This document shows, piece after piece, positions 1 through 7,744 of a stretch of 31,557 bases of DNA. This DNA is from an uncultured Planctomycetaceae bacterium. GTDB lineage: Bacteria; Planctomycetota; Planctomycetia; Pirellulales; Pirellulaceae. A program made the translations under genes and the position numbers. Below the pieces are notes generated by a model. It was given only the letters and a program-made list of their open reading frames with translations, was not told where the DNA came from and made no database searches. Each line of letters opens with the position of its first letter. The first letter of the stretch is position 1. The DNA is taken from positions 1-31,557 of the forward strand of contig CAIYOB010001274.1 in the NCBI GenBank assembly GCA_903927685.1. The letters run 5' to 3'.

Positions 1-2703
1 GAGAACTGGCTGCCTTTCGCGACGCCCGAGTGGGTCAAGAACGCTGGCGCCCAGGGCGTGTTCTATACCTGGGGCAAGGGGCCGGACCCGCAAGGCAAAC
101 TGTGGGACCCGGTCTTCGACGACCCGATCTTCCTCGCCAAGCTGGAGGCGTTCCTGCAAGCGCTGGCCGCACGCTACGACGGTAACCCGGACGTCGCTTT
201 CCTGGACATCGGCAGCTATGGCATGTGGGGCGAAGGCCACACGGGCGGCAGCAGTCGCGTGCCGCAAGAGAAAGCCAACGAGATCGTGCGGACGCACATC
301 GACTTGTACTTGCGGTGCTTTCCGCGAACCCGCCTGGCGATCCTGGACGACGTTGCCGGTCCTGATTGTGCCGACGGCCCGCAGCCGCTGATCGACTATG
401 CCCGCGTCAAAGGCATCAGCTTGCGCGACGACAGCATCTGCGTCCAGCCGCCGCCGCGGTCATGGTTTCATGCCCAGATGGCGCAGCCGTTCTGGCCCGA
501 GGTGCCCGTGATCGTCGAGCACGAGCATTACGGACCGTCCCAGGCTCGAGGGGCCTGGGGCGACGGCTCGCTGTTGACCCGCGCGGTGGAAGAATACCAC
601 GCCAGCTACCTGACCATCCACTGGTGGCCGCGCGAAATGCTTAGCGAAACGCAGGCCACGGTCGCGGCGATCAACCGCCGGCTGGGCTACCGCCTGCAGC
701 TGCGCGAGCTGTCCTGGCCGGCGCAAGCGGTGATCGGCAAGCCGTTTGCCGTCGACGCGACGTGGGCGAACGCGGGCGTCGCTCCGTGCTATCCCGGCGG
801 CTTCGCCGGCCTGACGCTCAAGGACGATCAGGGCGGTATCGCCGCTGTGCTGGTCGACGAGGGCTTCGACGTCCGCAGCCTGGAGACCGGACCGCCGGAC
901 CAGGCGCCTGTGGTCGCCCGCCGCTGCGAGTTGACCGCCGGCGGCATCGCGCCGGCCACGCGGCCGGGCCGCTACCAGGTCTTCGTCTCGGTCGGCCGCC
1001 GCGACGGGACGCCCGTGTTCGAATTGCCGCTGGACAACGGCGACGGACAACGGCGGTATCGCGTCGGCACGATCGAGTTGGTCGCCCCGGAGGCCGGCGG
1101 CCCCGTCGGGTCCGTACCACCGCCGGCGCAACCGGCCGCCACGCCGTGGAAACTGCTGTTTTCGGGCCGGCAGGACCTGGCGGATCCGTGGGGCCAACTG
1201 GAGTTCGGCGTGACGCCGGTCAAGCTGATCCGCGAGTGCGAGCCGCCCGGATTCACGGCGATCGGCGGCTTTCCTCTGGCGGACGGCGCGTGGCAGGTCT
1301 TCGGCCAGCAGATGACAGAGATCAGCCGGGGCAGCGAACCGTATGAACGGGTCACCGCCTGGAAGCTGGTCCGCGCCACCACACGGGACGGCGTGACGTT
1401 CGAGGGATTGGAGACCGTCTTCGAGCCGGAACCGGCGGCGTGGACGGACCACGCGGCAATCGCGTTCAATCCGGACGCCCACGAGTACCTGCTGTTGAAG
1501 CTCAAGGTAGACCGCGCGGGATTCGCCTACACCGCCTTCTTCAGCCCCGACGGCAAACAGTGGCAAGCGCATGCGGCCAACCCGTTGTTCTACGAAGGCG
1601 ATGCGCTGAGCCTGTTCTGGAGTCCGGTCCGGCATCGGTTCGTGTGCGTCAGCAAGAGTCTCCAGCCGTACCGCAAGCGGATTCTCGATCACGGCGGCCC
1701 CACGCCCGCGCTGGGCGACGACGCGCTCCGCGACCGGCGGGTGCTGATGATGCGTTCCAGCCCCGACGGCCGGACCTGGGCCCCGTCCGTCTCGTTATCC
1801 GATGTCTGGAACCGCCACGAGCGCAAGGGCGCGATTCCGGCGGAATTGCTGACCAAGCCGGACGCCGACGATCCGCCGGACCTCGAGTTCTACAGCGGCA
1901 ACGGCTTCTGGTATCACGATCGGGCCTACATGACCGTCTTGAACTATGCTGCCAGTCCGCTGGCGCTGCGCAAGCATGGGCCACAATTGGACAACGAGTG
2001 GTGGACCAGTCGCGACGGCTTGCGGTGGGAACGCCCGGCCCGCGGCGTCAATGCGTTGGACGTGTTCCCGCAGATCCCCCGGCTCGAAACGCATCCCCTG
2101 ATCGTTAACGGCACGATCCTGTTCCTCCGCGGCCAACTGTTGCTGGGCCTGCCGGAGGATCGGATCAGCTATCTCAGCGCGCGGGCCAACGGCGAGTTCT
2201 CGACCAGGCCGTTTGCGATGCCGGCCGGCGACCTGCTGCTGAACGCCGCCGTCCCGGCACCCGAACGCCTGTTCGCCAAGGACCAGGCGTATGTCATGGT
2301 GGCCGTACTGGACGAGGCGGGCAACGTCATCCCCGGCTTTGAGGCGGAGAAATGCGTGATCCGCAACGAAGACCGCCGCGACATCCCGCTGAAATGGGGC
2401 GAAGCGTCCGCGAGCCAACTCGCCGGCCAAACCGTCCGCCTGCGGGTCTACCTGCGCAGCGCGAACCTCTACGCCGTGACAGCGGCGGACAAGACGTCTG
2501 TTGCCGCGGGTGGGGATCCGACGTGGAATGGTCAGGGAACATTATGGTCCGCCAAGATTCCCTTCATGGACCTGGAGCTTTCGGTGCTTGCGGCGTTCGG
2601 CCAGTCGAGATTGAAACCGGGCATGGGTGGCGTCGAGCTTGGCCTGCAGGTCGGGCGGGTTGCCACGGGCCTCGCGGTCCCGGATCTTCGCGTACTCCGT
2701 TAG
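1..2703 (+). CDS. DUF4832-type glycosidase-like protein with C-terminal beta-propeller (5'-partial)
   Basis: The reading frame is open from the first base, so the start lies outside the window and about 900 residues are visible. The first ~220 residues look like the TIM-barrel of DUF4832/GH-like proteins. Candidate acidic catalytic residues lie in the segments GMWGEGHTG and VIVEHEHYG. A beta-sandwich segment follows (to about residue 365). The remainder, starting near WKLLFSGRQDL, has the repeated SPDG-type turns of a five-bladed sialidase/GH43-like propeller. The role is probably glycan binding or hydrolysis, inferred from fold only. The recognisable domain ends near base 2490 (LRSANLYAV). 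The last ~70 codons look unlike protein and run antisense through a DUF433 gene, so the native stop was probably lost or displaced. Confidence 0.75.
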   Translation, partial: ENWLPFATPEWVKNAGAQGVFYTWGKGPDPQGKLWDPVFDDPIFLAKLEAFLQALAARYDGNPDVAFLDIGSYGMWGEGHTGGSSRVPQEKANEIVRTHIDLYLRCFPRTRLAILDDVAGPDCADGPQPLIDYARVKGISLRDDSICVQPPPRSWFHAQMAQPFWPEVPVIVEHEHYGPSQARGAWGDGSLLTRAVEEYHASYLTIHWWPREMLSETQATVAAINRRLGYRLQLRELSWPAQAVIGKPFAVDATWANAGVAPCYPGGFAGLTLKDDQGGIAAVLVDEGFDVRSLETGPPDQAPVVARRCELTAGGIAPATRPGRYQVFVSVGRRDGTPVFELPLDNGDGQRRYRVGTIELVAPEAGGPVGSVPPPAQPAATPWKLLFSGRQDLADPWGQLEFGVTPVKLIRECEPPGFTAIGGFPLADGAWQVFGQQMTEISRGSEPYERVTAWKLVRATTRDGVTFEGLETVFEPEPAAWTDHAAIAFNPDAHEYLLLKLKVDRAGFAYTAFFSPDGKQWQAHAANPLFYEGDALSLFWSPVRHRFVCVSKSLQPYRKRILDHGGPTPALGDDALRDRRVLMMRSSPDGRTWAPSVSLSDVWNRHERKGAIPAELLTKPDADDPPDLEFYSGNGFWYHDRAYMTVLNYAASPLALRKHGPQLDNEWWTSRDGLRWERPARGVNALDVFPQIPRLETHPLIVNGTILFLRGQLLLGLPEDRISYLSARANGEFSTRPFAMPAGDLLLNAAVPAPERLFAKDQAYVMVAVLDEAGNVIPGFEAEKCVIRNEDRRDIPLKWGEASASQLAGQTVRLRVYLRSANLYAVTAADKTSVAAGGDPTWNGQGTLWSAKIPFMDLELSVLAAFGQSRLKPGMGGVELGLQVGRVATGLAVPDLRVLR

Positions 2704-2889
2704 CACTTCCTCTCGATACTGTTCGATGTACTCCAAGGCCACGGACACCTGGGCTGATGACAACCGTAGCGTGGCTGCGATCGCGTCGCGATGCCAGCCT
2801 TCCTTGGCGTAGTCCCAGATGTCGAAGACGGTGATTCGTGTCCCCGCAATCTCCGGTCCTCGTCCACGATTGATTATCGCCGCGGTCAT
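2542..2889 (-). CDS. DUF433 family antitoxin-like protein
   Basis: This is a 115-aa protein with the typical DUF433 core: RGPEIAGTRITVFDIW near the N-terminus, a helix-turn-helix-like segment (LRLSSAQVSVALEYIEQY), then a charged EVLTEYAKIRDREARGNPP tail. Family members are DNA-binding antitoxins usually encoded just before a PIN-like DUF5615 toxin. I chose the ATG at 2889 because the family-like sequence begins there (MTAAIINRG). An in-frame ATG at 2940 would add 17 unconvincing residues. The 3' end overlaps the tail of the convergent glycosidase-like frame by 162 bp. No toxin gene follows, so this is an orphan antitoxin or a general DUF433 regulator. The family call is firm; the partner and function are not. 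Confidence 0.72.
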   Translation of the reverse strand: MTAAIINRGRGPEIAGTRITVFDIWDYAKEGWHRDAIAATLRLSSAQVSVALEYIEQYREEVLTEYAKIRDREARGNPPDLQAKLDATHARFQSRLAERRKHRKLQVHEGNLGGP

Positions 2890-3368
2890 GGGGCGTTTCT
2901 TGGGGTTCGATGTCAGCGATGTGTTCAAGCAATTGTTCATTATACGCGGCATCACCGCCATGCGTCGAGCCGATTTGTTTCGTCACGGCAGTGCTTCGGC
3001 GTTTTTCGGATGCCGTTGAGCGAAACGTCAGGCGATACCGCAGTTATTTCAACAACGGCCAGCACGAACCGGTATACTTGGCGATTGAACGGCAGCCTGC
3101 CGGACAAGTCCGGACGGGGCCGGGTGGCCGGTTTCACGGCTCCGCAATTGGGTTGCCGTTCCGTTTCCGCAGGGGCCGTTTTCACAGGAGATTGTGCACG
3201 GTTAGGTGTGGCTGGGCGACCGGCAGGAATCAGGTTACCCACATCGATCTGCTCCGGAATGGCAAAGTAGAATCATGGGGAGCGAACGCAAAGCTCCGAC
3301 GGAGGCACGTTTTCCAAAAAGCGGGTAAGCAATCTCTTTCCGGTCGTCTTGGCTGGTGACGGAGGCGG
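2890..3368. other. Intergenic region with no convincing gene; possible promoter of the TPR gene
   Basis: About 480 bases with only short, low-quality frames. A TATACT hexamer at 3073-3078, with a poor TTCAAC-like -35 (3048-3053, 19 bp spacer), could be a sigma-70-type promoter for the TPR gene; the untranslated leader would then be about 285 nt. There is also a 14-bp inverted repeat, CCGGACAAGTCCGG, at 3100-3113. Nothing else is recognisable. The region may hold decayed sequence linked to the odd junction on its left. Confidence 0.3.
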
Positions 3369-5909
3369 ATGTTGAACGAGCGCGGGGGCGGGGACAACTG
3401 GAAGAAATCTCGCCGCTGGAGTGGTGTCTGGCTGGCCGTGCTGGCGTTGCTGCCGTGGCCGGCGGCGCTCGCGGAAAGCGACGATGCGCGGTTCGCTGAC
3501 GGCCTGCGGCAGCGGCGGCTGTTCGTGCTGGCCGAGACCTTCTGCCGCCAGCGTCTCGCCGACACCGGGCTGACCGACGCGGATCGAGCCGACCTGGTGA
3601 TCCAGCTGATTCGCTGCTACGCGGCCCGGGCAGCCCAATCCCCGCCAGCCGACCGCGATCCGCTGTGGCAGGCAGCCCGCCAGGCCGCGGCCGATTTCCA
3701 GCGCGAGCAGGCGGCCAGTTCGCGGCGGCTGCTGGTCCGCGTCCAAGACGCGCTGACCGTTGCGGCCCGCGGCGAGTTATTGCGGCAGGAAGCCGAGTTG
3801 CTGCCCGATTCCAGCCGCTCGCTGGACGAACCCAAAGCTGCGTTTCGCGAAACGGGCCGCCTGCTGGAACAACTGGACGAGGACCTGACTCGCGAAATCC
3901 CCTTGCGCCACCGGCAGACGCCGAGCGATGAGGAGCTGTCGGCGGACGAATTGACCAACCTCCAGCACCAGGTGCGCTATCAGCAGAGCCGCGTGCAACT
4001 GGGGCTGGGGCTGTGTTACCCGGCGGACAGCGACGATCGGATCGCCATGCTGACGCAGGCGGCCGACACGTTGCAGCAGCCGTTGACGCAGCTGGCGGCG
4101 GGCGATCCGCTGGCCGACCGGCTGCGGATCCAGCTGGCCGGCTGCTACCGGCTGCTGGGCAATTTTCCGGCGGCCGGCCAGGCATTGCGCGATGTGCAGC
4201 CGGCAGCGGGTCGGGCGGAGACGGCCTTGGAGGCCCGGGCCGAGGCGGTGCGTTTGAAACTGGCCGCGGGCCAGCCGCAGCAGGCGCTCGACCTGTTGGG
4301 GCAAGGCCGCGCAAGCGACGGCCGCGTCTCGCCGGAGTTGGATTTCGCCCACCTGGAGACATATCTGGCATTGTGGCGTGCGGCCCACGAGCAGAGCGAC
4401 TCGAGCCAGGCGCAGAACTGGCAGGCCAAGGCGGTGGCGATGGTCAAGCTGATTGAGCAGACCCACGGGCCCGCCTGGGGACGCCGCTCGGATCTGCTGC
4501 TGGTCCATTCCATCGGCGGCGTCCGCGGCGGGGCCGACTTGGAGGTCTTGGTCCGCACCGGGGACAGCTTGTATCGCAAGGGCCAGGTGGACGAGGCGCT
4601 CGCCACCTACGAAAAAGCGGCGGCGACAGCGGCCGCCGCAGGTCAGGCCGGCCAGGCCTTTCAGCTGCGGTACAAGGCGGCGCTGGTGGACCAGAATCGG
4701 CAACGGTACGGCTCGGCCAGCGAGAAACTGCGGGCCCTGGCCAGTGGAATGCGCGGCGAGCCTCAGGCCGCCGAGGCGCATCTGCTGGCCGCTTGGAATG
4801 CCGCCCAAGAGGCGCGACAGGACTCGGCCGCCCTGCGCACCTATGCCGACATCCTGGCCGAACACCTGACCTACTGGCCCCAGGGCAAGACCGCGAATAC
4901 AGCGCGCCTGTGGCTGGGGCGAGTCCGGGAGTTGGAGCAACAGTGGGCAGAAGCCGCCGCGGCCTATCAGGGGATTGCCCCCGACGCCGAGCAGGCAGGC
5001 GAAGCGCTGGCCGCCGCCGTTCGTTGCTGGGAAAAGCAACTGAACGGCCTGCGTGCCGCCCGGCAAGACACCGCGCCGACGGCGGACGCGGTGGCCGGCC
5101 AGTTGGCCCAGCGCGTCGAGGGCCTGGTGGCGGACGCCTCGCGGACCTGGACGAGCCAGGATCGCTTGTGTGCCGAGTGGGCCGCGCGGTTTCTGCTGCA
5201 GTACACGCCGCACGGCGGACCACGGGCGGAAACCCTCTTGCAGGCGGCCCTGAATGCTCAACCGCCACCCGAGCCGGCCTGGCGAGCCACCGCCCTGTCG
5301 CTGCTGGTGCTGGCCCTGGCCGCGCAGGACGGCAAACGGGCGGACGCCGAGCGCGTCCTGCGGCAACTCGGCAGCCTGCCTCCCGACGACGTCGCCCGGA
5401 TCATCGCCGACCTGTCCGCGCTGGCTGATACCGCCGCGCCCGCAGCGCGACCGGAACTCGCGACGCTTCGGCTGGCCGCCCTCGAGGTGCTCGGCGGCCG
5501 CAAGTCACAGCTGGCTGCCGCCCTGCAGGCCCGGCTGGAGCGTTGGCACGCGGAGTCGCTGGCCGCGGCCGGGCGGCATCAGGATGCGATCCAGGCGTAC
5601 CGCGTCCTGGCGGAACAGGCCCCCGACGACGCCCAGTTGCAGGCAACCTACGCCGACCTGCTGCTCGGCGACGAGGCTGCCGAGTCTTGGACCGCGGCCT
5701 TGGACCATTGGCGCCGCATCGCCGCCCGGGCGCGTCCGCAGACGGAACTCTGGTATCGGGCCAAGTATGCCGGAGCCTTGGCCCTGAAGAAACTCGGGCA
5801 ACCGCAGGAGGCCGCCAGCCGGATCCGCTATCTACAGGCCACCACGCCGGCGCTGGAGACCACGCCGTGGGGCGGGAAATTCGCGGATCTGCTGCGGGAG
5901 TGTGAATAG
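3369..5909 (+). CDS. Secreted TPR-repeat protein
   Basis: 846 aa. The ATG is preceded by GGAGG at good spacing. The N-terminus has a twin-basic region followed by a hydrophobic core and an AxA-type site (about residues 17-35, cleavage after PAALA), a Sec signal peptide, so the protein is probably periplasmic or envelope-associated. The rest is almost entirely alpha-helical and rich in A, L, Q and R. Degenerate TPR pairs are visible, for example around residues 395-425 (GDSLYRKGQVDEALATYEKA) and 725-760 (AAAGRHQDAIQAYRVLAEQAP). No catalytic motif is seen. Proteins like this often act as scaffolds or YbgF/BamD-like assembly partners, but no partner is evident here. Its stop lies only 9 bp from that of the convergent phosphatase gene. 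Confidence 0.85.
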   Translation: MLNERGGGDNWKKSRRWSGVWLAVLALLPWPAALAESDDARFADGLRQRRLFVLAETFCRQRLADTGLTDADRADLVIQLIRCYAARAAQSPPADRDPLWQAARQAAADFQREQAASSRRLLVRVQDALTVAARGELLRQEAELLPDSSRSLDEPKAAFRETGRLLEQLDEDLTREIPLRHRQTPSDEELSADELTNLQHQVRYQQSRVQLGLGLCYPADSDDRIAMLTQAADTLQQPLTQLAAGDPLADRLRIQLAGCYRLLGNFPAAGQALRDVQPAAGRAETALEARAEAVRLKLAAGQPQQALDLLGQGRASDGRVSPELDFAHLETYLALWRAAHEQSDSSQAQNWQAKAVAMVKLIEQTHGPAWGRRSDLLLVHSIGGVRGGADLEVLVRTGDSLYRKGQVDEALATYEKAAATAAAAGQAGQAFQLRYKAALVDQNRQRYGSASEKLRALASGMRGEPQAAEAHLLAAWNAAQEARQDSAALRTYADILAEHLTYWPQGKTANTARLWLGRVRELEQQWAEAAAAYQGIAPDAEQAGEALAAAVRCWEKQLNGLRAARQDTAPTADAVAGQLAQRVEGLVADASRTWTSQDRLCAEWAARFLLQYTPHGGPRAETLLQAALNAQPPPEPAWRATALSLLVLALAAQDGKRADAERVLRQLGSLPPDDVARIIADLSALADTAAPAARPELATLRLAALEVLGGRKSQLAAALQARLERWHAESLAAAGRHQDAIQAYRVLAEQAPDDAQLQATYADLLLGDEAAESWTAALDHWRRIAARARPQTELWYRAKYAGALALKKLGQPQEAASRIRYLQATTPALETTPWGGKFADLLRECE

Positions 5910-5918
5910 GCGGACGGA

Positions 5919-7112
5919 TCAGTCGCGCCGTTCCAGCAGCACGACCGACGTATCGTCGTGGCGGCCGCTGCCGTGGGTCGCTTCGTGGGAGGCTTGGAAC
6001 AGCCGTTCCAAGGTGTCGGCCAGCGGCAGGTCGATGGAGTCCTTTAGGGTCTGGATAATCCCCTCCTCGCCGAACTGGTCCTCTTCCTTGCCGTCTTCCG
6101 GGAATGCTTCATCCAAGCCGTCCGTGTACAGCAGGATCCGGCAGTTGGGCGGGACATCGATCTCGCACTTGGCGTATTCCCAGTCCTCGTCGATCACCAG
6201 CGGCAGACCGCCTTCGTCCTTGCTGCCCAGCTTGCGGACTTCACCAGTCGCCAGATCCTGTAGCAGGGGCATGGGATGGCCGGCCGAAGTCCACTCGAAG
6301 CGGTGCGTGTGGGCATCCAGCGTACAGTACAGCAGCGTGATGAACCCGCCCTGGTCGGCGCTGATCACGTCGCTGTTGCACAAGCGGCGATTGACTTCGG
6401 TCACGAATTCGGCCGTGTCGGCAAACCGGCGGTCGCGGATCATGCTGATCAGCGTATGCATGGTCATGATCGACATGCAGGCTTTGACGCCGTGGCCGGC
6501 CGCATCGCCCAGCACGATGACCACCTCGTTGCCTTCCATGTTGAACACGTCGTAATAGTCGCCCCCCGCCATGACGACGGGCCGGTCGCCGAACACGCGG
6601 ATCTGCGACGGTTCGTACCGGGCGACGATGCGGTAACCCGCTGGCATCGGCAAGTCGCGCGGCAACACGGCTTCCTGCAACTGCCGCACGGCTTCGACCT
6701 CTTCCCGCAGTTTCTCCGCCACGATTTGGGCCCGCTGGGCCTGGACGGTCAGGAAAGCGGCTTCCATGATCGAGGTCAGCAGAAACACGAAATCGCCGTT
6801 ATCGTCGCGGGAAATGAACGAGTGCAGGCCGTTCTTGATGAATTTCGCGACTTGGCTGATCTCCCCCGGCCGCCACGCGCCCACCACCGGCGCATTGGGC
6901 AGCCGGCGGCGAATCGACTCGAACATCTCGAAGGCGACGTTCTCCGAAGGGAACGTCAAGTCCATCAACACGGCATCGAATTCGTCGGACGTCGCGCTCT
7001 GAACGAACCCCTCGGCTTCGGTATGCACCAAGGCGGTGTTCTCGTCGACGTTCAGGAACGTATCGATCAATTCGGCTTCCGCAATGTCGTCCCAACCGAC
7101 CAGGATCCGCAT
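5919..7112 (-). CDS. Receiver domain-PP2C (SpoIIE/RsbU-type) serine/threonine phosphatase
   Basis: 397 aa. Residues 1-120 form a CheY-like receiver domain, with acidic pair D8/D9 and candidate phosphoacceptor D51 in VLMDLTFP. A coiled linker follows (about 120-150, ending QLQEAVLPRDLP, typical of RsbU proteins). Then comes a PP2C domain with the metal-binding motifs GGDYYDVF (183-190), LGDAAGHG (201-208), TSAGHP (275-280), LYTDGLDEA (328-336) and GRHDDTSVV (383-391). The catalytic half looks intact. The receiver half lacks the usual conserved Thr and Lys: VVGAW and SFISRD stand where T and K normally sit. Such proteins dephosphorylate STAS-domain anti-anti-sigma factors in partner-switching cascades. 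No STAS or HPK-like kinase gene is in the window. The start is supported by a purine-rich AGAGGGGAAG upstream. Confidence 0.9.
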   Translation of the reverse strand: MRILVGWDDIAEAELIDTFLNVDENTALVHTEAEGFVQSATSDEFDAVLMDLTFPSENVAFEMFESIRRRLPNAPVVGAWRPGEISQVAKFIKNGLHSFISRDDNGDFVFLLTSIMEAAFLTVQAQRAQIVAEKLREEVEAVRQLQEAVLPRDLPMPAGYRIVARYEPSQIRVFGDRPVVMAGGDYYDVFNMEGNEVVIVLGDAAGHGVKACMSIMTMHTLISMIRDRRFADTAEFVTEVNRRLCNSDVISADQGGFITLLYCTLDAHTHRFEWTSAGHPMPLLQDLATGEVRKLGSKDEGGLPLVIDEDWEYAKCEIDVPPNCRILLYTDGLDEAFPEDGKEEDQFGEEGIIQTLKDSIDLPLADTLERLFQASHEATHGSGRHDDTSVVLLERRD

Positions 7113-7423
7113 AACGAACTTCCCCTCTTCTGTGCGCCAGGCGTTTGCTATGGCTAGTCTAAGCCAACAGAGAGTTTAACGCCAACCCGGGCACCTCTTC
7201 AAGTTAAGGCGACGCGGAAAACCGCAACTTACCAGTTTACGAATATCCAAAACTACGTATTCGGCGTGATTTCGTTCGACTTTTTGTGCCGTGGCAGCAA
7301 CAGACTGACAAAAACACCCAAATTCAACGGGCCGTGTGCGTTGGGGCGGTGGTAGGCGACGGCGAACGGGAATTCTACAATGGCGCGTCGCGAACCCCGT
7401 ATCGACCCCCTTGGAGAACGCCC
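7113..7423. other. Divergent intergenic region between the phosphatase and lsrG-like genes
   Basis: About 310 bases without a gene. It carries the candidate minus-strand promoter at 7156-7185. On the plus strand a TACAAT hexamer (7376-7381) precedes the lsrG-like gene by 42 bp, but no good -35 hexamer is placed for it. I see no riboswitch-like or repeat structure. Confidence 0.4.
7156..7185 (-). promoter_or_regulatory. Candidate sigma-70-type promoter of the receiver-PP2C gene
   Basis: Read on the minus strand: TTGGCG (7185-7180), an 18-bp spacer, then TAGACT (7161-7156). This lies about 45 bp upstream of the ATG at 7112. The same hexamer pair, with a 16-bp spacer, stands upstream of the SNF2 gene. 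Confidence 0.4.
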
Positions 7424-7729
7424 ATGTACATCGTTAGCGTTACGGTTCACGTCAAGCCAGATGAAACAGACCTTTTTATCCAAGCGACCTTGGACAACGC
7501 TCGGCATACCCGCCAAGAGCCGGGCAATGTCCGGTTTGACGTGCTGCAGGCCGAGGACGATCCGGCTCGATTCCTCCTGTACGAGGCGTATCGCACGAAG
7601 GAGGATTTCGCCAGGCATCAACAGACGGCTCATTATCTCCGCTGGAAAGAGGGCGTCGCCCACGCGATGGCCCAGCCGCGGCAGGGGATCAAGCATTACA
7701 GTTTATTCTTTGGGGACGCCGAAGGCTGA
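7424..7729 (+). CDS. LsrG-like ABM-domain protein (antibiotic biosynthesis monooxygenase family)
   Basis: 101 aa. The ATG at 7424 starts MYIVSVTVHVKPD, the usual first strand of the ABM/ferredoxin-like fold, with GGAG upstream; the frame runs further 5' but without family-like sequence. The stretch NARHTRQEPGNVRFDVLQ, followed by RFLLYEAYRTKEDFARHQQT, closely resembles LsrG, the phospho-AI-2 isomerase, and YgiN-type quinol monooxygenases. In LsrG the protein acts in the last steps of processing internalised phospho-AI-2. No other lsr gene is here, so a general small-molecule role is just as likely. It is the first gene of a compact plus-strand cluster, 15 bp ahead of the HEAT-LamG gene. Confidence 0.8.
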   Translation: MYIVSVTVHVKPDETDLFIQATLDNARHTRQEPGNVRFDVLQAEDDPARFLLYEAYRTKEDFARHQQTAHYLRWKEGVAHAMAQPRQGIKHYSLFFGDAEG

Positions 7730-7744
7730 CGCGAGGGTGATCCG

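Noticed and set aside
460..1692. Long minus-strand open frame opposite the glycosidase-like gene
   Set aside because: Arginine/alanine-rich translation without any domain; it is the antisense shadow of a GC-rich gene.
3235..5366. Long minus-strand frames opposite the TPR gene
   Set aside because: Proline/arginine-rich, no signal, no domain; shadows of the TPR gene.
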